53,223 nucleotides of DNA from Azoarcus sp. (GCA_031265765.1 JAISCE010000055.1:1-53223), one strand, 5' to 3'. Counted from the first letter of the stretch, positions 8,662 to 18,992 are shown. The notes: generated by a model from the letters alone, not told the origin. Numbers and translations: made by a program.

Positions 8662-11076
8662 TCAGCGTCCATGCCAATAACGCGGCGCGGTTTCCCGCCA
8701 GCCCGAGGCTGCCAGCTTCCCGCCCTTCGCATCGAGCAACACCGTTCCCGCATTGTCCGTCCGCATGTTGCGAGCGCCCGCGCCTTCCCATCGCGCCAGT
8801 ATGCGCGGATGAGGATGACCATAACGATTGCGGTATCCCGCCGAAAATATCGCCACTTCCGGGCGCACGGCGGCTACGAAAGCCGTGGACGACGATGAGC
8901 GGCTGCCATGGTGTGCGGCCGCAACCGCCGTACTTGCCAGATCGTCGCCGTATCGGGACACCAGCCCGTTTTCGCCGCCGTTTTCGATGTCGCCGGTCAG
9001 CAACAACGAGACGCCGCCCGCCCCGCGCACCCGCAACACGCAGGAAAGACTGTTGCCGCGCCGCTCGCCGGAGAGCGCATCCGGCGCCAGCACGGCGAAA
9101 TCGACGCCGTCCCAGCGCCATTGCAGGCTGCTGATGCAAGGAATGCCGCGTACCGCCCCGGAGGCATCCTCCCGCGCCGGTCCATCGGCGCCATTGCCTG
9201 CGATGATTTCCCCGGCCTCGACGCGCGCCCGTACACTCTCCAGTCCGCCCGCATGGTCGGCGTCATCGTGAGAGATGACTATTGCATCGAGCCGCCTGAT
9301 GCCCCGCGCGCGCAGATAGGGTACGACCACGCGCTCGCCGGCATCGCTCTCGCGTCCGTAGAGCGGACCGGCGTCGTAAAGCAAATCGCGGCGCGCGGTC
9401 TGCACATGTACCGCCAGGCCCTGGCCGACATCGAGCACGGCGGCGCGGAAGTCGCCTTGCTGCGGTCGCTCCGGCCGCCAGAAGAAAAAACCGCCGAGCA
9501 CCGCCAGTGCCGCGAGGCGTCCAGGCGTGCCGCGCGGCAGTATCGTCACCACGGCTGCCGCCGCTGTCACCGCCAGCAGCCACGGCGGCGGCAAGGGATG
9601 TTCGTGCAGGGCGAATGAAAACGAAGATAAATACTGCAAGGCGTCCATCATCCACGCGGTCAGCGTGTGCGCCAGTTCGAGCAGCCAACCGGCGGGATAT
9701 ATCGCCGCGACCAGGACGCAGGGCGTGATGGCGAAGCTCACCAGCGGGATGGCAAATGCATTGGCGAATGGCGACGCAAGCGAAAATCCCTGGAAAAGCG
9801 CCACCAGCGCCGGAATAGTTGCCAGCGTGATCGCCAGTTGCAGCCTGACCGCCGCGCGCCAGCCCCGCACTGGCGCGGTTCGTCCGCCCACCGTCAATAA
9901 AATCGTTGCCACCGCACCGAAGGAAAGCCAGAACCCCGCCGCCAGTGTGGCCCACGGATCGACCGTCAGCACGGCGAGCAAAGCCAGCGCCAACACATTG
10001 CGCGCGCTCATCTCGCGCCGTGCCGCCATGGCCAGCGCCGCCGCAGCCAGCATGACGAACGCGCGCTGCACCGGAATGCCGAGTCCGGCGAGCAGCGCAT
10101 AAACGCCCGCCGCCGCCAGCCCGGCCAAAGCGCCGGCCAATCGCGCCGGACAGCGCGCCGCGAGCCATGGCGCACGCCGCCACAGCGCCATGCACAAGCC
10201 GCCTACGGCCAGCGCCACCAGCGAAATGTGCAAACCTGAAATCGCCACTAGATGCTGCACGCCGGTACGGCGCAGGATATCCCATTGATCTGGCGGAATC
10301 GCGCCCTGGTCGCCCACGGCCAGCGCCGCCAGGATGCCGCGGTACGGCGCATCCGGCAGCGCCGTCTCGAATTGCCGGCGGATGTGCGCCCGCAGCCGAT
10401 GCACGCGATTCATGAAGCCGCCGCCGTCCGTCGCCAGCCGCTCGCCGCGCCGGACGTAGCCGGTGGCCCGCAATCCCCGTTCCAGCAACCAGGCTTCGTA
10501 GTCGAAACCGCCCGGTACCGCCGAGCCGTGCGGCCGTTTCAGCCTCGCCGTGAGCTGCCAGCACTCTCCCGGCTGCAATGCGGGCGCTGTGTGCGCCGCC
10601 CGGGAGTCGCCCCAATGATTGCGGTACCACGACAACAGCATTCGCCCCGGCGTCCCCGCGCGGGAATCGTCTTGCGCATCCCCATTCGCGCCACGACAAT
10701 CGGACGCGGGTTCGGACTCGAACACGAAGCGCACGCCATCGCCACTATCGCCGGGCAGCGACGCGATGCGTCCGACGAGTTGCACATCGCGCCCTTCGAG
10801 AATCTCATCGAGCGCGTCGGCCATGCGTATATCCGCACGCCATGCCGCATAGGCATATCCGGCCAGGATTGCCGCCGCCAGCCCGGACGCCCAGATTGCG
10901 CAAGCGACATACGCCGTCCGTTTTCTCCCGCGCATCCGCCCGCAAAATACGAGCGCGACAAGCGCCATGGCCGCCACGATCCAGCCATGGCCCGCCCAGA
11001 AGGGCAAGACCGCCGAAACCTGTAGCAGGCAAATGCCCGAGAAAATGCCGAAAACGTTTTTACACATGACATACAC
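8662..11076 (-). CDS. comEC: DNA internalisation competence protein ComEC/Rec2
   Basis: 804 residues. It starts with N-terminal membrane helices and an OB-like DUF4131 region. The ComEC core follows (GAIPPDQWDILRRTGVQHL, then VAISGLHISL) with many membrane helices. A C-terminal metallo-beta-lactamase domain carries ISHDDADHAGG and ends near AAHHGSRSSSS. ComEC forms the inner-membrane channel for single-stranded DNA uptake in transformation. The GTG start has GAGG four bases upstream; the ATG three codons later is an alternative. It begins only 34 bases after the ketosynthase-like gene on the same strand, so it may be read from the acyl-lipid operon. No other com or pil genes lie in the window. 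Confidence 0.95.
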   Translation of the reverse strand: MYVMCKNVFGIFSGICLLQVSAVLPFWAGHGWIVAAMALVALVFCGRMRGRKRTAYVACAIWASGLAAAILAGYAYAAWRADIRMADALDEILEGRDVQLVGRIASLPGDSGDGVRFVFESEPASDCRGANGDAQDDSRAGTPGRMLLSWYRNHWGDSRAAHTAPALQPGECWQLTARLKRPHGSAVPGGFDYEAWLLERGLRATGYVRRGERLATDGGGFMNRVHRLRAHIRRQFETALPDAPYRGILAALAVGDQGAIPPDQWDILRRTGVQHLVAISGLHISLVALAVGGLCMALWRRAPWLAARCPARLAGALAGLAAAGVYALLAGLGIPVQRAFVMLAAAALAMAARREMSARNVLALALLAVLTVDPWATLAAGFWLSFGAVATILLTVGGRTAPVRGWRAAVRLQLAITLATIPALVALFQGFSLASPFANAFAIPLVSFAITPCVLVAAIYPAGWLLELAHTLTAWMMDALQYLSSFSFALHEHPLPPPWLLAVTAAAAVVTILPRGTPGRLAALAVLGGFFFWRPERPQQGDFRAAVLDVGQGLAVHVQTARRDLLYDAGPLYGRESDAGERVVVPYLRARGIRRLDAIVISHDDADHAGGLESVRARVEAGEIIAGNGADGPAREDASGAVRGIPCISSLQWRWDGVDFAVLAPDALSGERRGNSLSCVLRVRGAGGVSLLLTGDIENGGENGLVSRYGDDLASTAVAAAHHGSRSSSSTAFVAAVRPEVAIFSAGYRNRYGHPHPRILARWEGAGARNMRTDNAGTVLLDAKGGKLAASGWRETAPRYWHGR

Positions 11077-11110
11077 GATACCTCATACGTCATGCGCACG
11101 CAAACCCATG

Positions 11111-11608
11111 TCATGTTTCCAGCATTTGCCATCGCCCAAGATGTTCGCGCTCCCCCGGTTCGACCTGTCCGCACAGTACGCGCGCATGGCGGCCCGCTTG
11201 CAAAAACACGGCGGCAAGCATCCGCATGCGCTGCCAGTGCATCGCCGCGTCGCCCGTCCAGGGCTGGTAAAGCACGCTTTCGATACAGGGGAAGCTTTGC
11301 TGCAAGGGGATGGCGGCAAGAATGGGCTGGGTAGCGAGAAAGTCGAATGGAAAGGGCGATTCGCGGGCGATGACGACATCGGTGACAACGCGGATACCCG
11401 CGGCGCGCGCGCCAGTGCGCGATCCCCAGAGCACCATGGTGGAGCGGGCGGGTTCACCGGCGAGGCAGGCTGCCACGCCCGCGATGACCAGTTCGGCCAG
11501 CGCGCCGGCGCGACGCAACGGCACGGCGGATTGACGGCGCGCAAGCGCGGAGAGTGTGGCGGAGTCGAGGCATTGCTCCTGGAAATCGCCGATATGGAGA
11601 ACACTCAA
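11111..11608 (-). CDS. ketosynthase-like partner lacking the active-site Cys
   Basis: 165 residues. The pattern (RRAGALAELVIAGVAAC, then TMVLWGSRTGA, then SPFPFDFLATQP) resembles the N-terminal half of a beta-ketoacyl synthase, of the Ketoacyl-synt_2 type found as small partner subunits in aryl-polyene and dialkylresorcinol loci. The catalytic Cys motif is absent: the equivalent stretch reads FPCIESVLYQ. It may act as a chain-length or scaffold subunit for the full ketosynthase, whose stop codon overlaps this start (ATGA). The family call is by pattern recognition and remains uncertain. Confidence 0.6.
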   Translation of the reverse strand: MSVLHIGDFQEQCLDSATLSALARRQSAVPLRRAGALAELVIAGVAACLAGEPARSTMVLWGSRTGARAAGIRVVTDVVIARESPFPFDFLATQPILAAIPLQQSFPCIESVLYQPWTGDAAMHWQRMRMLAAVFLQAGRHARVLCGQVEPGEREHLGRWQMLET

Positions 11609-12663
11609 ATTTTTTCTCCGGTCTCGCGGTAACGCTCGATGATGACGGTTGCGGTGCTGCCGCCAAAGCCGACGAGATTGAAAAGCAGGCGTCGCGGCTG
11701 GCCGTAGCGCGCCTGCGCGGCGGGCATATCGAGCAAGGCGAGCAGTATGGTCAACTCCGCCGGGCCGCTCGCCCCCAGGGTATGGCCGAGACGGCGCTTG
11801 AAGGTGATCTCCGGGGGCCGCCGGGAGCCGAACAGGAGTTCGAGCGCGACTTCTTCGGGTTCATCGGTGCTGGACATGCGGCTGCGGTGGGGTTTTATGA
11901 GATCGATGTCGTTCGCTGCCAGACCGGCGTCATCCAGCGCGGCGGCGATGTTGGCGGCGATGACGCGGCCATCGGGCGTCGGCGAGGTGACGGAGTAGCC
12001 GTCGGTTCCCAGGCGGCAGGCGGCGATTCGCCAGGCGGCGGCTTGCGTCGTGAGCCGCAGTCCGGCGACTGCTTCGCCGAGGATGAGACCCTCGCTGTTT
12101 TCCTCGCGCGCAAGGAGTCCGAGGCTGGCAAAACCGGCGAGTGTCGTATCGCAGCCGAATTCAGCGCCCAACACCAGCGCCTCGTCGATTTCACCGTGGC
12201 CGATCAACATAGCGGCGGCTTCCAGTGCGGCAAAGCCCGAGGTGCAAGAGGTGGAATACAGATATGGCTCGGTTTCGATATCGAAGGCTGCGCAGATTTC
12301 GCCGCTGAAGCCGGCAAGGTCGTCGAAGGCGGCAGTATCCGCGCCGCCTGCGCGGGCATGGGCTTCGACGGCGCCGGTCGCCAGCGCGGAAGATCCAACG
12401 AAAAGCGGCAGGCCGGAGAACGGCAATGGCGACAGGCCGGCTGCGAGTTCGGCATTGATAAGCCCGAGTGCGCGCCGGGTGCGGGCCGTCCAGTCTGTTT
12501 CGGGCAACGGCAGCGCGAACCAGGGGTAGCAGGCGTCGGGCAATTCGCGCCGCGAAACGGCTTTTTTGTCTGCGAGCCAGGCTTCGGCAGCCATCGAAGC
12601 CGACAGGCCCAGAGCCGAGGCGTGGCCGATGCGGTCGATGTACACCGGGCGCACGGTTTTCAC
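11605..12663 (-). CDS. beta-ketoacyl-ACP synthase (FabF/FabB-like)
   Basis: 352 residues from a GTG that overlaps the ACP stop codon (GTGA). The triad is visible: Cys140 in YSTSCTSG, His259 in LIKPHRSRMSSTDEPE and His294 in KRRLGHTLGASG, with Lys289 before it. The motif around the first His departs from the usual PHGTGTxxND but keeps the His and an acidic tail. At about 350 residues it is shorter than FabF (about 410). Being joined to a dedicated ACP and an exporter points to a specialised acyl chain, not to bulk fatty acid synthesis. Confidence 0.85.
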   Translation of the reverse strand: MKTVRPVYIDRIGHASALGLSASMAAEAWLADKKAVSRRELPDACYPWFALPLPETDWTARTRRALGLINAELAAGLSPLPFSGLPLFVGSSALATGAVEAHARAGGADTAAFDDLAGFSGEICAAFDIETEPYLYSTSCTSGFAALEAAAMLIGHGEIDEALVLGAEFGCDTTLAGFASLGLLAREENSEGLILGEAVAGLRLTTQAAAWRIAACRLGTDGYSVTSPTPDGRVIAANIAAALDDAGLAANDIDLIKPHRSRMSSTDEPEEVALELLFGSRRPPEITFKRRLGHTLGASGPAELTILLALLDMPAAQARYGQPRRLLFNLVGFGGSTATVIIERYRETGEKI

Positions 12664-12932
12664 GCCGGCCCCTCCGTTTTGCCTTGCGCTTGCAGCCAGT
12701 CCGCGAGGCTGGCGATATTGGCGAACACGCGGCGGGTTTCCTTGCTGTCTGCCAGGCGCACGCCGAATCGTTTTTGCAATGCGATCGATAGTTGCAAGGC
12801 ATCGAGCGAGTCGAGCGAGAGCCTCGTTCCAGCGCCGAACAGGATTTCGTCGTCGGCGATGGAAGCGGGGTCGAAGTCCTTGTCGCAGGTCTCCACGATC
12901 AGGGTTTTCAGGGCAAGTTTCAGGTTGGTCAT
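12660..12932 (-). CDS. acyl carrier protein
   Basis: 90 residues. The phosphopantetheine site is Ser42 in the motif LSLDSLDALQL. The surrounding helices, including FDPASIADDEILFG before it and a C-terminal ANIASLADWLQ, fit the four-helix ACP fold. It is encoded between the exporter permease (42 bases upstream) and the ketosynthase (overlapping), so it is the dedicated carrier of this pathway, comparable in role to DarC of dialkylresorcinol loci. Confidence 0.9.
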   Translation of the reverse strand: MTNLKLALKTLIVETCDKDFDPASIADDEILFGAGTRLSLDSLDALQLSIALQKRFGVRLADSKETRRVFANIASLADWLQAQGKTEGPA

Positions 12933-12973
12933 GTGAGAATCGAAAATCGTTTTGGTCGAAAACCGGCGCGCGG

Positions 12974-14227
12974 TCAGTCATGCGCCCGGCGGCCCAGGAA
13001 AACGGCTGCGGCCAGCGCAAGAAAACCGAAGCATGCCAGTGCCGCCGCCGCAGGCAAGATATCGGCGATACCGCCGTGGCGCAGCATGACGTGGTGGATG
13101 GCTTCGAGCGCCCAATCCATCGGCGACAGGCGCGTCCAGGGCTGCATGGACGCCGGCATGACGAATCTGGGCACCATGATGCCACCAACGGCGCCCATGA
13201 TGATGTTGCCCGCGCCGCCGAGGATGGTGGCTTGTTCGCTGCTGCGCGCGAAGCTGGCGATGAGGAGCGCCCAGCCGACCGCCGCCGCGCCGACGGCGAG
13301 GCTGAGCAGCCACAGGGCCGCGAGGGCTTGCGCGCCGTTCGGCAGGGTGAAGGCTTCGCCGCCGCACAGGGGAACGAGCCAGCGCCCGATGGCGATCATG
13401 ATGACGGCCTGCGCCTGGTTGAGCAGGACGAAAGGGACGAATTTGCCCGCAAGCACGAGGCTGAAGGAGACTTTCTGCGTGGCGAGTCGTTGCAGGGTGC
13501 CGCGCTGGCGCTCGCCGACGAAGACCGCCGAAATCGGAATGACGACAAAGAACATGGAGAAAATGAGCCATGCCGGGACGCTTTGCTGTACCGAAGAAGG
13601 CGGCGCGAAGGTTTTGCCATCGGCGCGGTCCACGGCTTCGACATGAATTTCCGGCGGGCCGACGCGCTCGGTGACGCGGCGCAGTTCCGGAATCATCAAG
13701 TTTTGTCCCAAGCGTTCGAGCACATGTGCGAGCCACACCCTGATGACCGCCGCTTCGGCTTGCTGGCGAAAACCTTCCCGCAGGGCGTACGGCACGGCGG
13801 GATCGAGCAGGAAGCGCAGGGCCGGCGTCCGGTTGCTGCCGACCTGGCGGGCGAAGCCCTGCGGAATGACCAGGACGAAGACGGCCTCGCCGGTTTCCAC
13901 CCGGCGGCGGGCGTCCGCTTCGCCGGACGGGTGTTCGCGCTTTTCAAAAACATCGCTCGTGCCGAGTTGCTCGTCGAGCGCCTGCGAAACAGGGGTCGAA
14001 TCGAGATCGAGCACGGCATAGCCGATGGCGGCGGGCTGTCGCGTGGAGAAAGGCTCCGCGAGTGTGAGCGACATGACCAGGATGAAGACCGCGGGCATGA
14101 TGAAAAGCGCCGCGAGGCCATGGCGGTCGCGCGCGAGCGCCAGCAGTTCCTTCTTCCACAGGGCGGCGAGACGTACCGGGCCGCGAAACGGCGAGGAAAC
14201 CGGAGGGGCAGTGTTTCCGGAAAGCAG
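12974..14227 (-). CDS. ABC-2 type transporter permease, probable CTG start
   Basis: 417 residues if started at CTG 14227. The layout is that of ABC-2 exporters: a first membrane helix (LAALFIMPAVFILVMSL), a large periplasmic loop (about residues 65-220) and five C-terminal helices. The first ATG in frame (14098) lies inside helix 1 and would cut it. No ATG, GTG or TTG exists between there and the in-frame stop of the ATPase gene. The CTG at 14227 has a perfect AAGGAGG five bases upstream and gives the normal cytosolic KKELLALARDR lead-in. It pairs with the ATPase 18 bases upstream and probably exports the product built by the downstream ACP and ketosynthases. Confidence 0.82.
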   Translation of the reverse strand: MLSGNTAPPVSSPFRGPVRLAALWKKELLALARDRHGLAALFIMPAVFILVMSLTLAEPFSTRQPAAIGYAVLDLDSTPVSQALDEQLGTSDVFEKREHPSGEADARRRVETGEAVFVLVIPQGFARQVGSNRTPALRFLLDPAVPYALREGFRQQAEAAVIRVWLAHVLERLGQNLMIPELRRVTERVGPPEIHVEAVDRADGKTFAPPSSVQQSVPAWLIFSMFFVVIPISAVFVGERQRGTLQRLATQKVSFSLVLAGKFVPFVLLNQAQAVIMIAIGRWLVPLCGGEAFTLPNGAQALAALWLLSLAVGAAAVGWALLIASFARSSEQATILGGAGNIIMGAVGGIMVPRFVMPASMQPWTRLSPMDWALEAIHHVMLRHGGIADILPAAAALACFGFLALAAAVFLGRRAHD

Positions 14228-14232
14228 TTCGT

Positions 14233-14239
14233 CCTCCTT
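14233..14239 (-). promoter_or_regulatory. ribosome binding site that decides the CTG start
   Basis: AAGGAGG on the minus strand is a full anti-SD match, followed by ACGAA and then CTG. It lies in the 18-base gap after the ATPase stop codon, where no standard start codon is available in the permease frame. Confidence 0.7.
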
Positions 14240-14245
14240 GTGCGC

Positions 14246-15169
<924 letters not shown>

Positions 15170-15218
15170 GGCGACGGGACGATGGCGGAAGATGGCGCGG
15201 ACGCCGAAGCGGAGAAGC

Positions 15219-16226
15219 TTACTTCACCGCCTTGCCCAGCGCAGCAAAAAACGCTTTTTCACGCGCGCCCTGTCCGCGCAGCAAACCCGCGAGCCGCTTG
15301 GGATCGAGCGGGTCGCGGTCCCGGATCATCCGTGCGGTGGCCAGGGCGAATTCGCGCCAGCCGTCGCCGATCCCGACCAGTTCCGCCGCCAGGTCGACCA
15401 GGGCCGGACGAGCCGCGAGGGGCGCGGCTTCTTCGAGAAAGGCCGCGTACATAAAGCGAAAACCCGCGCCGCCCGTCCCGATTTCTTCCTGCATTCGTAC
15501 AAGGTGCCCAATATAGCGTTTGCTTGCTTGGGGATCGGCGACGCCCGGCAGGCGATCGAAGGCGCGCGCCAGCCGCTCGATCCCCCTGACCCCGATGATC
15601 GGCAGCGGCGTGCAGAGCATCATCCGCACGGTTTTTTTGATCGAAGCGGGAATCGCCCGCCGCCAGTCCGGCTCGCGCGGCGGGGTGGCCGGATAGTAAA
15701 TCAGCCCCTTGGGCGCGAGCGCGCCCTTGGCGAAACGCGCTTTCGCCAGATCGGCGGGCGCGCAGCGCACGGAGTCTTCCAACACGGGATCGGAGAGCAG
15801 ATAGTCGCCGCTTTCCCCATCGCGCCCATAGGCGAGCAGATTGTGGGCATTGAAATGGAAACGGAAATCCGGCGGCATGAAAGGCAGCCAGAATACCGAG
15901 ACTTGCAGCCCAACCAGACAACCGGCGTCGAGCAGTTCATCGAGCCGCGCCACGCCCCTGCCGGGACGGCGGAATGTCTCGGTGCGCATCGAAAAACGCA
16001 AGGGCTTCTGCAAACCGCGAATGATCGCGCCGGGCGGCATCCGGTAAGACACCAGCGGCAAGCCGGAGAGTTTGATGAACGGCAAATAGGCGAACGTGAG
16101 CGCCGAAGCAAGGCCGAAAGCCATCGGCTCGGACAGGGGCAAGCCATTGTGACGCACGATGGCGCTCATCACACCGCTTTCGCAGTGGGACGCCTGACGG
16201 TGGACGAAGCCGGGCGAGGTCGTCAT
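15219..16226 (-). CDS. BtrH-like (DUF4872) putative ACP-dependent acyltransferase
   Basis: 335 residues. The N-terminal half matches the BtrH N-terminal domain pattern. It has a His-Cys pair (H14, C15 in QASHCESG), then LPLSEPMAFGLASALTFAYL, and a later His128 (HFNAHNLLAYG) with Asp146 (LLSDP), a papain-like arrangement. The C-terminal half is of the DUF4872 type. BtrH moves an acyl group from a carrier protein to an amine in butirosin biosynthesis. Here it heads the operon holding an ACP, ketosynthases and an exporter, so the inferred role is transfer of the ACP-bound chain to an acceptor, perhaps the exported molecule. The acceptor is unknown. Confidence 0.72.
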   Translation of the reverse strand: MTTSPGFVHRQASHCESGVMSAIVRHNGLPLSEPMAFGLASALTFAYLPFIKLSGLPLVSYRMPPGAIIRGLQKPLRFSMRTETFRRPGRGVARLDELLDAGCLVGLQVSVFWLPFMPPDFRFHFNAHNLLAYGRDGESGDYLLSDPVLEDSVRCAPADLAKARFAKGALAPKGLIYYPATPPREPDWRRAIPASIKKTVRMMLCTPLPIIGVRGIERLARAFDRLPGVADPQASKRYIGHLVRMQEEIGTGGAGFRFMYAAFLEEAAPLAARPALVDLAAELVGIGDGWREFALATARMIRDRDPLDPKRLAGLLRGQGAREKAFFAALGKAVK

Positions 16227-16288
16227 TTCAGGATCCGCCTGTGGTTTTCCGGGCGAGGACGCCGTTCGCCGTGGATCGGGGCGGCGGC

Positions 16289-17926
16289 TTACGCTATCCC
16301 CTGGCTGACGAGATACTCCTCGTAAGTGCCGCGATAATCGGCGATGCTGCCATCGATCCGGATTTCGATGATGCGGGTAGCGAGCGAACTGACGAATTCA
16401 CGGTCATGGGAGATGAAAACCAGCGTGCCGTTGAATTTTTCGAGGCCGTTGTTGAGCGATTCGATCGACTCCATATCGAGGTGGTTGGTGGGTTCGTCCA
16501 TCAACAGCACATTGGGGCGCAAGAGCATGAGTTTGCCGAAAAGCATCCGCCCCTGTTCGCCGCCCGAGATGACCTTGACCGGTTTCCTGACCTCGTCGCC
16601 GGAAAAGAGCAACCGCCCCAATGTACCGCGCAGCAGGGTTTCGACATCCTCGCCGGTGGCGGCGGCCCCGGTGCGGGCATCGTCGGCGAGCCATTCGGTA
16701 AGGTTCGCGTCCTGGGCGAATTCGGCGGCGTGATCCTGCGCGAAGTAGCCGGGCCGGGCTTTTTCCGCCCACTTCACGTCGCCGCGCTGCGGCGCAAGGC
16801 CGCCGAGGGCCTCGCCTGCCAACAGCTTGATGAGCGTGCTCTTGCCCACGCCGTTCTCGCCGACGATGGCGACCTTTTCTCCCGCTTCGATGGCGATGGA
16901 AAAACGGTCGATTATCGGGCGGTCCATCGCGGGATAAGCGAAGCAGATATTGCCGGCCTCGCAGGCGAGCCGGTGGAGCTTGTCTTTCTCGTCGACCTCG
17001 AAGCGAATCCACGGATACTGGCGGGACGAAGGCTTGACATCTTCGGGTTTCAGCTTGTCGATGAGCTTGAGCCGGCTCGTGGCCTGCTTGGCCTTGGACT
17101 TATTGGCCGAAAAGCGCCGCACGAATTCCTGCAATCCGGCGATCTTCTCTTTCGCGCGGGCATTGGCCGCCGACTGGCGCTGGCGCGCGAGAGTGGACGC
17201 CTCCATGTAATCATCGTAATTACCGGGATAGACGGTGATCGTGCCGTAATCGAGGTCGGCCATGTGGGTGCAGACCTGATTGAGAAAATGGCGGTCGTGG
17301 GAAATGATGACCATCGTGCAATCGCGCTCGTTCAGCACATCTTCGAGCCAGCGGATGGTATTGATGTCGAGGTTGTTGGTGGGTTCGTCGAGCAGCAGGA
17401 TGTCGGGATTGGCGAAAAGCGCCTGGCAGAGCAGCACCCTGAGCTTCCAGCCTGGCGCGACGTTTCTCATCGGTCCGTCGTGCAATCCGGTGGCGATGCC
17501 GACGCCGTGCAGCAGTTCCCCGGCGCGCGCCTCGGCGGTGTAACCGTCGTACTCGCCGAATTTGCCTTCGAGTTCGGCGGCGCGCAGGTAATCTTCTTCG
17601 CTCGCCTCGGGGTTGGCGTAGATCGCGTCCTTTTCGGTGAGGCAGGCCCACATCTGCGCATGCCCCATCATCACCACGTCGAGCACGCGCATGTCCTCAT
17701 AGGCGAACTGATCCTGCCGGAGATAAGTCATGCGCTCGGCGGCATCCTTGCTGACGTTGCCGGCGCCCGGCTCCAGGAGACCGCACAGGATTTTCATGAA
17801 AGTCGACTTGCCCGCGCCGTTGGCGCCGATGAGACCGTAACGGTTGCCCTCGCCGAATTTGACGGAAACATTCTCGAACAGGGGCTTGGCCCCGAACTGC
17901 ATGGTGATGTTGGCGGCGATGAGCAC
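16289..17926 (-). CDS. ybiT: ABC-F family ATPase YbiT
   Basis: 545 residues, two ABC domains and no membrane part. NBD1 has GANGAGKST and [19 protein letters not shown]. Its signature is the diverged VAPGWKLR that is normal for YbiT. NBD2 has [18 protein letters not shown] and [13 protein letters not shown]. The linker [18 protein letters not shown] is the P-site tRNA interaction motif of ABC-F proteins, which act on ribosomes. The start is the GTG aligned with the conserved Met of family members ([10 protein letters not shown]); upstream codons in frame look non-coding. The BtrH-like gene follows 62 bases downstream on the same strand. Confidence 0.93.
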   Translation of the reverse strand: MLIAANITMQFGAKPLFENVSVKFGEGNRYGLIGANGAGKSTFMKILCGLLEPGAGNVSKDAAERMTYLRQDQFAYEDMRVLDVVMMGHAQMWACLTEKDAIYANPEASEEDYLRAAELEGKFGEYDGYTAEARAGELLHGVGIATGLHDGPMRNVAPGWKLRVLLCQALFANPDILLLDEPTNNLDINTIRWLEDVLNERDCTMVIISHDRHFLNQVCTHMADLDYGTITVYPGNYDDYMEASTLARQRQSAANARAKEKIAGLQEFVRRFSANKSKAKQATSRLKLIDKLKPEDVKPSSRQYPWIRFEVDEKDKLHRLACEAGNICFAYPAMDRPIIDRFSIAIEAGEKVAIVGENGVGKSTLIKLLAGEALGGLAPQRGDVKWAEKARPGYFAQDHAAEFAQDANLTEWLADDARTGAAATGEDVETLLRGTLGRLLFSGDEVRKPVKVISGGEQGRMLFGKLMLLRPNVLLMDEPTNHLDMESIESLNNGLEKFNGTLVFISHDREFVSSLATRIIEIRIDGSIADYRGTYEEYLVSQGIA

Positions 17927-18430
17927 TGGAAATTCCGTGGACGAAGCAGGACGAAGCGGCGGATTATAGCCGCGGAAGTCCCTGGGAGTCCCGGCTGTGC
18001 GAGCGGTACGAAGCCGGGGCATCATCCAGTGAAGTATCTTCCTTGGCGTTCAGGCGACCCGAACCTCGATAGAAGTGCATTGTAGCCTGCCCGAGCGGCG
18101 CATGTCATGGCGGCATCAATGAGACGCCGTTTTGGTTCCGGGTGGATTGGGTTTATTGAGCGGCGTTGGGCGGACGGCGGTCACGCGGACGAAGGCGGGC
18201 AAATCGGGACGTTCGATCTCGTGGATCGATTGTTTCCCCGGAAAAGGTAGAATATCATCCTTAAAAACGCGCACGACTTTGGCATGCGTACTCCTTTTCC
18301 CTGTCTTGATTTCCAGCTTGCGGTGTCCGGTCCAGACGGACGGCCAGCGGAACGAAGATGGATGGAGTCTCTGTTTTTCAAACCCTTGTGGACATCGTTG
18401 AATGTCCCCGGTGCAAGAAGGTAGTTTTCG
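17927..18430. other. 504-base intergenic region holding repeat copy A
   Basis: No convincing gene. The 82-bp dispersed repeat lies at 18119-18200. A minus-strand frame antisense to zapA runs through 18116-18652; its distal part reads PAFVRVTAVRPTPLNK and is shared with repeat copy B, so it may be a relic. No zapB-like gene is seen upstream of zapA. Confidence 0.5.
18119..18200 (+). repeat. dispersed 82-bp repeat, copy A
   Basis: It begins ATGAGACGCCGTTTTGGTTC and matches the reverse complement of 52976-53057 at about 76 of 82 positions with no gaps. It lies upstream of zapA. Similarity stops sharply at both ends. The sequence contains GAGCGGCGTTGGGCGGACGG in its middle. Confidence 0.85.
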
Positions 18431-18757
18431 ATGAAAGAGAAGGCCGCAGCGAAGGAGGATGCCGAGGCGCTCGACATCAACCTTCTGGGCAAGGATTATC
18501 ATGTGTCCTGCACCGCGCGCGAGAAAGAAAGCCTGCTCGAAGCGGTCGCCTACCTCGGCGAACGCTTCGGCGAGATGGCAAAGAAAACGCATGCCGGCGG
18601 CGAGACGCTCGCGGTCATGACGGCGCTCAACATCGCACACGATTTTCTCCAACTTCTACACGGACGCGGGTTTGACTTGCCCACCCTGAAGCGTAGAATC
18701 GGCCACATGCAGGCACGTATCGAAAGCGTGCTGGCCCAGCAGGAAAAGCTGTTCTGA
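18431..18757 (+). CDS. zapA: cell division protein ZapA
   Basis: 108 residues, the usual ZapA size. The N-terminal half has INLLGKDYHVSCTAREKESL followed by a VAYLGERFGEMA helix. The C-terminal half is a long coiled coil (TALNIAHDFLQLL through RIESVLAQQEKLF). ZapA binds FtsZ and cross-links protofilaments at the division ring. The 6S RNA gene follows directly, a conserved proteobacterial pairing that supports both calls. Confidence 0.92.
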   Translation: MKEKAAAKEDAEALDINLLGKDYHVSCTAREKESLLEAVAYLGERFGEMAKKTHAGGETLAVMTALNIAHDFLQLLHGRGFDLPTLKRRIGHMQARIESVLAQQEKLF

Positions 18758-18801
18758 AGGCCGATCCCCGGGCGAGCGCGCTGTTCGGCGGTTCTGTGAA
18801 T

Positions 18802-18985
18802 CAATCCCCTGCGGTGTTCGTGGAAGCCGTAAATTCCTTGAACCAGATATCGAGAGATTGGTTGCCGACCAAAGAAACCGCCAGTGTGCGCACCCCATGC
18901 GGGCGCGCCTGAGGCGGGAGGAACGCAGCCCCCTGAACCTTCGGTTCAGGACGATCCGGCGAATACGGCACAGGCGGGGGACCCT
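18802..18985 (+). ncRNA. ssrS: 6S RNA
   Basis: About 184 nt directly after zapA, the conserved place for ssrS. The closing stem pairs CCCCTGCGGTGTTCG near the 5' end with CGAATACGGCACAGGCGGGG near the 3' end. CCCCTGAACCTTCGGTTCAGG near the 3' end is a stable internal hairpin typical of betaproteobacterial 6S RNA, and AATTCCTTGAACC lies on the 5' arm. 6S RNA mimics an open promoter and sequesters the sigma-70 holoenzyme in stationary phase. The exact ends are estimates. Confidence 0.85.
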
Positions 18986-18992
18986 TAACAAA

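Noticed and set aside
14098-14098. ATG as start of the ABC permease
   Set aside because: It cuts the first membrane helix and has no Shine-Dalgarno site; CTG 14227 has a perfect one.
18116-18652. 178-codon minus-strand frame over zapA
   Set aside because: Antisense to zapA, which is well supported; only the distal part is shared with the dispersed repeat.
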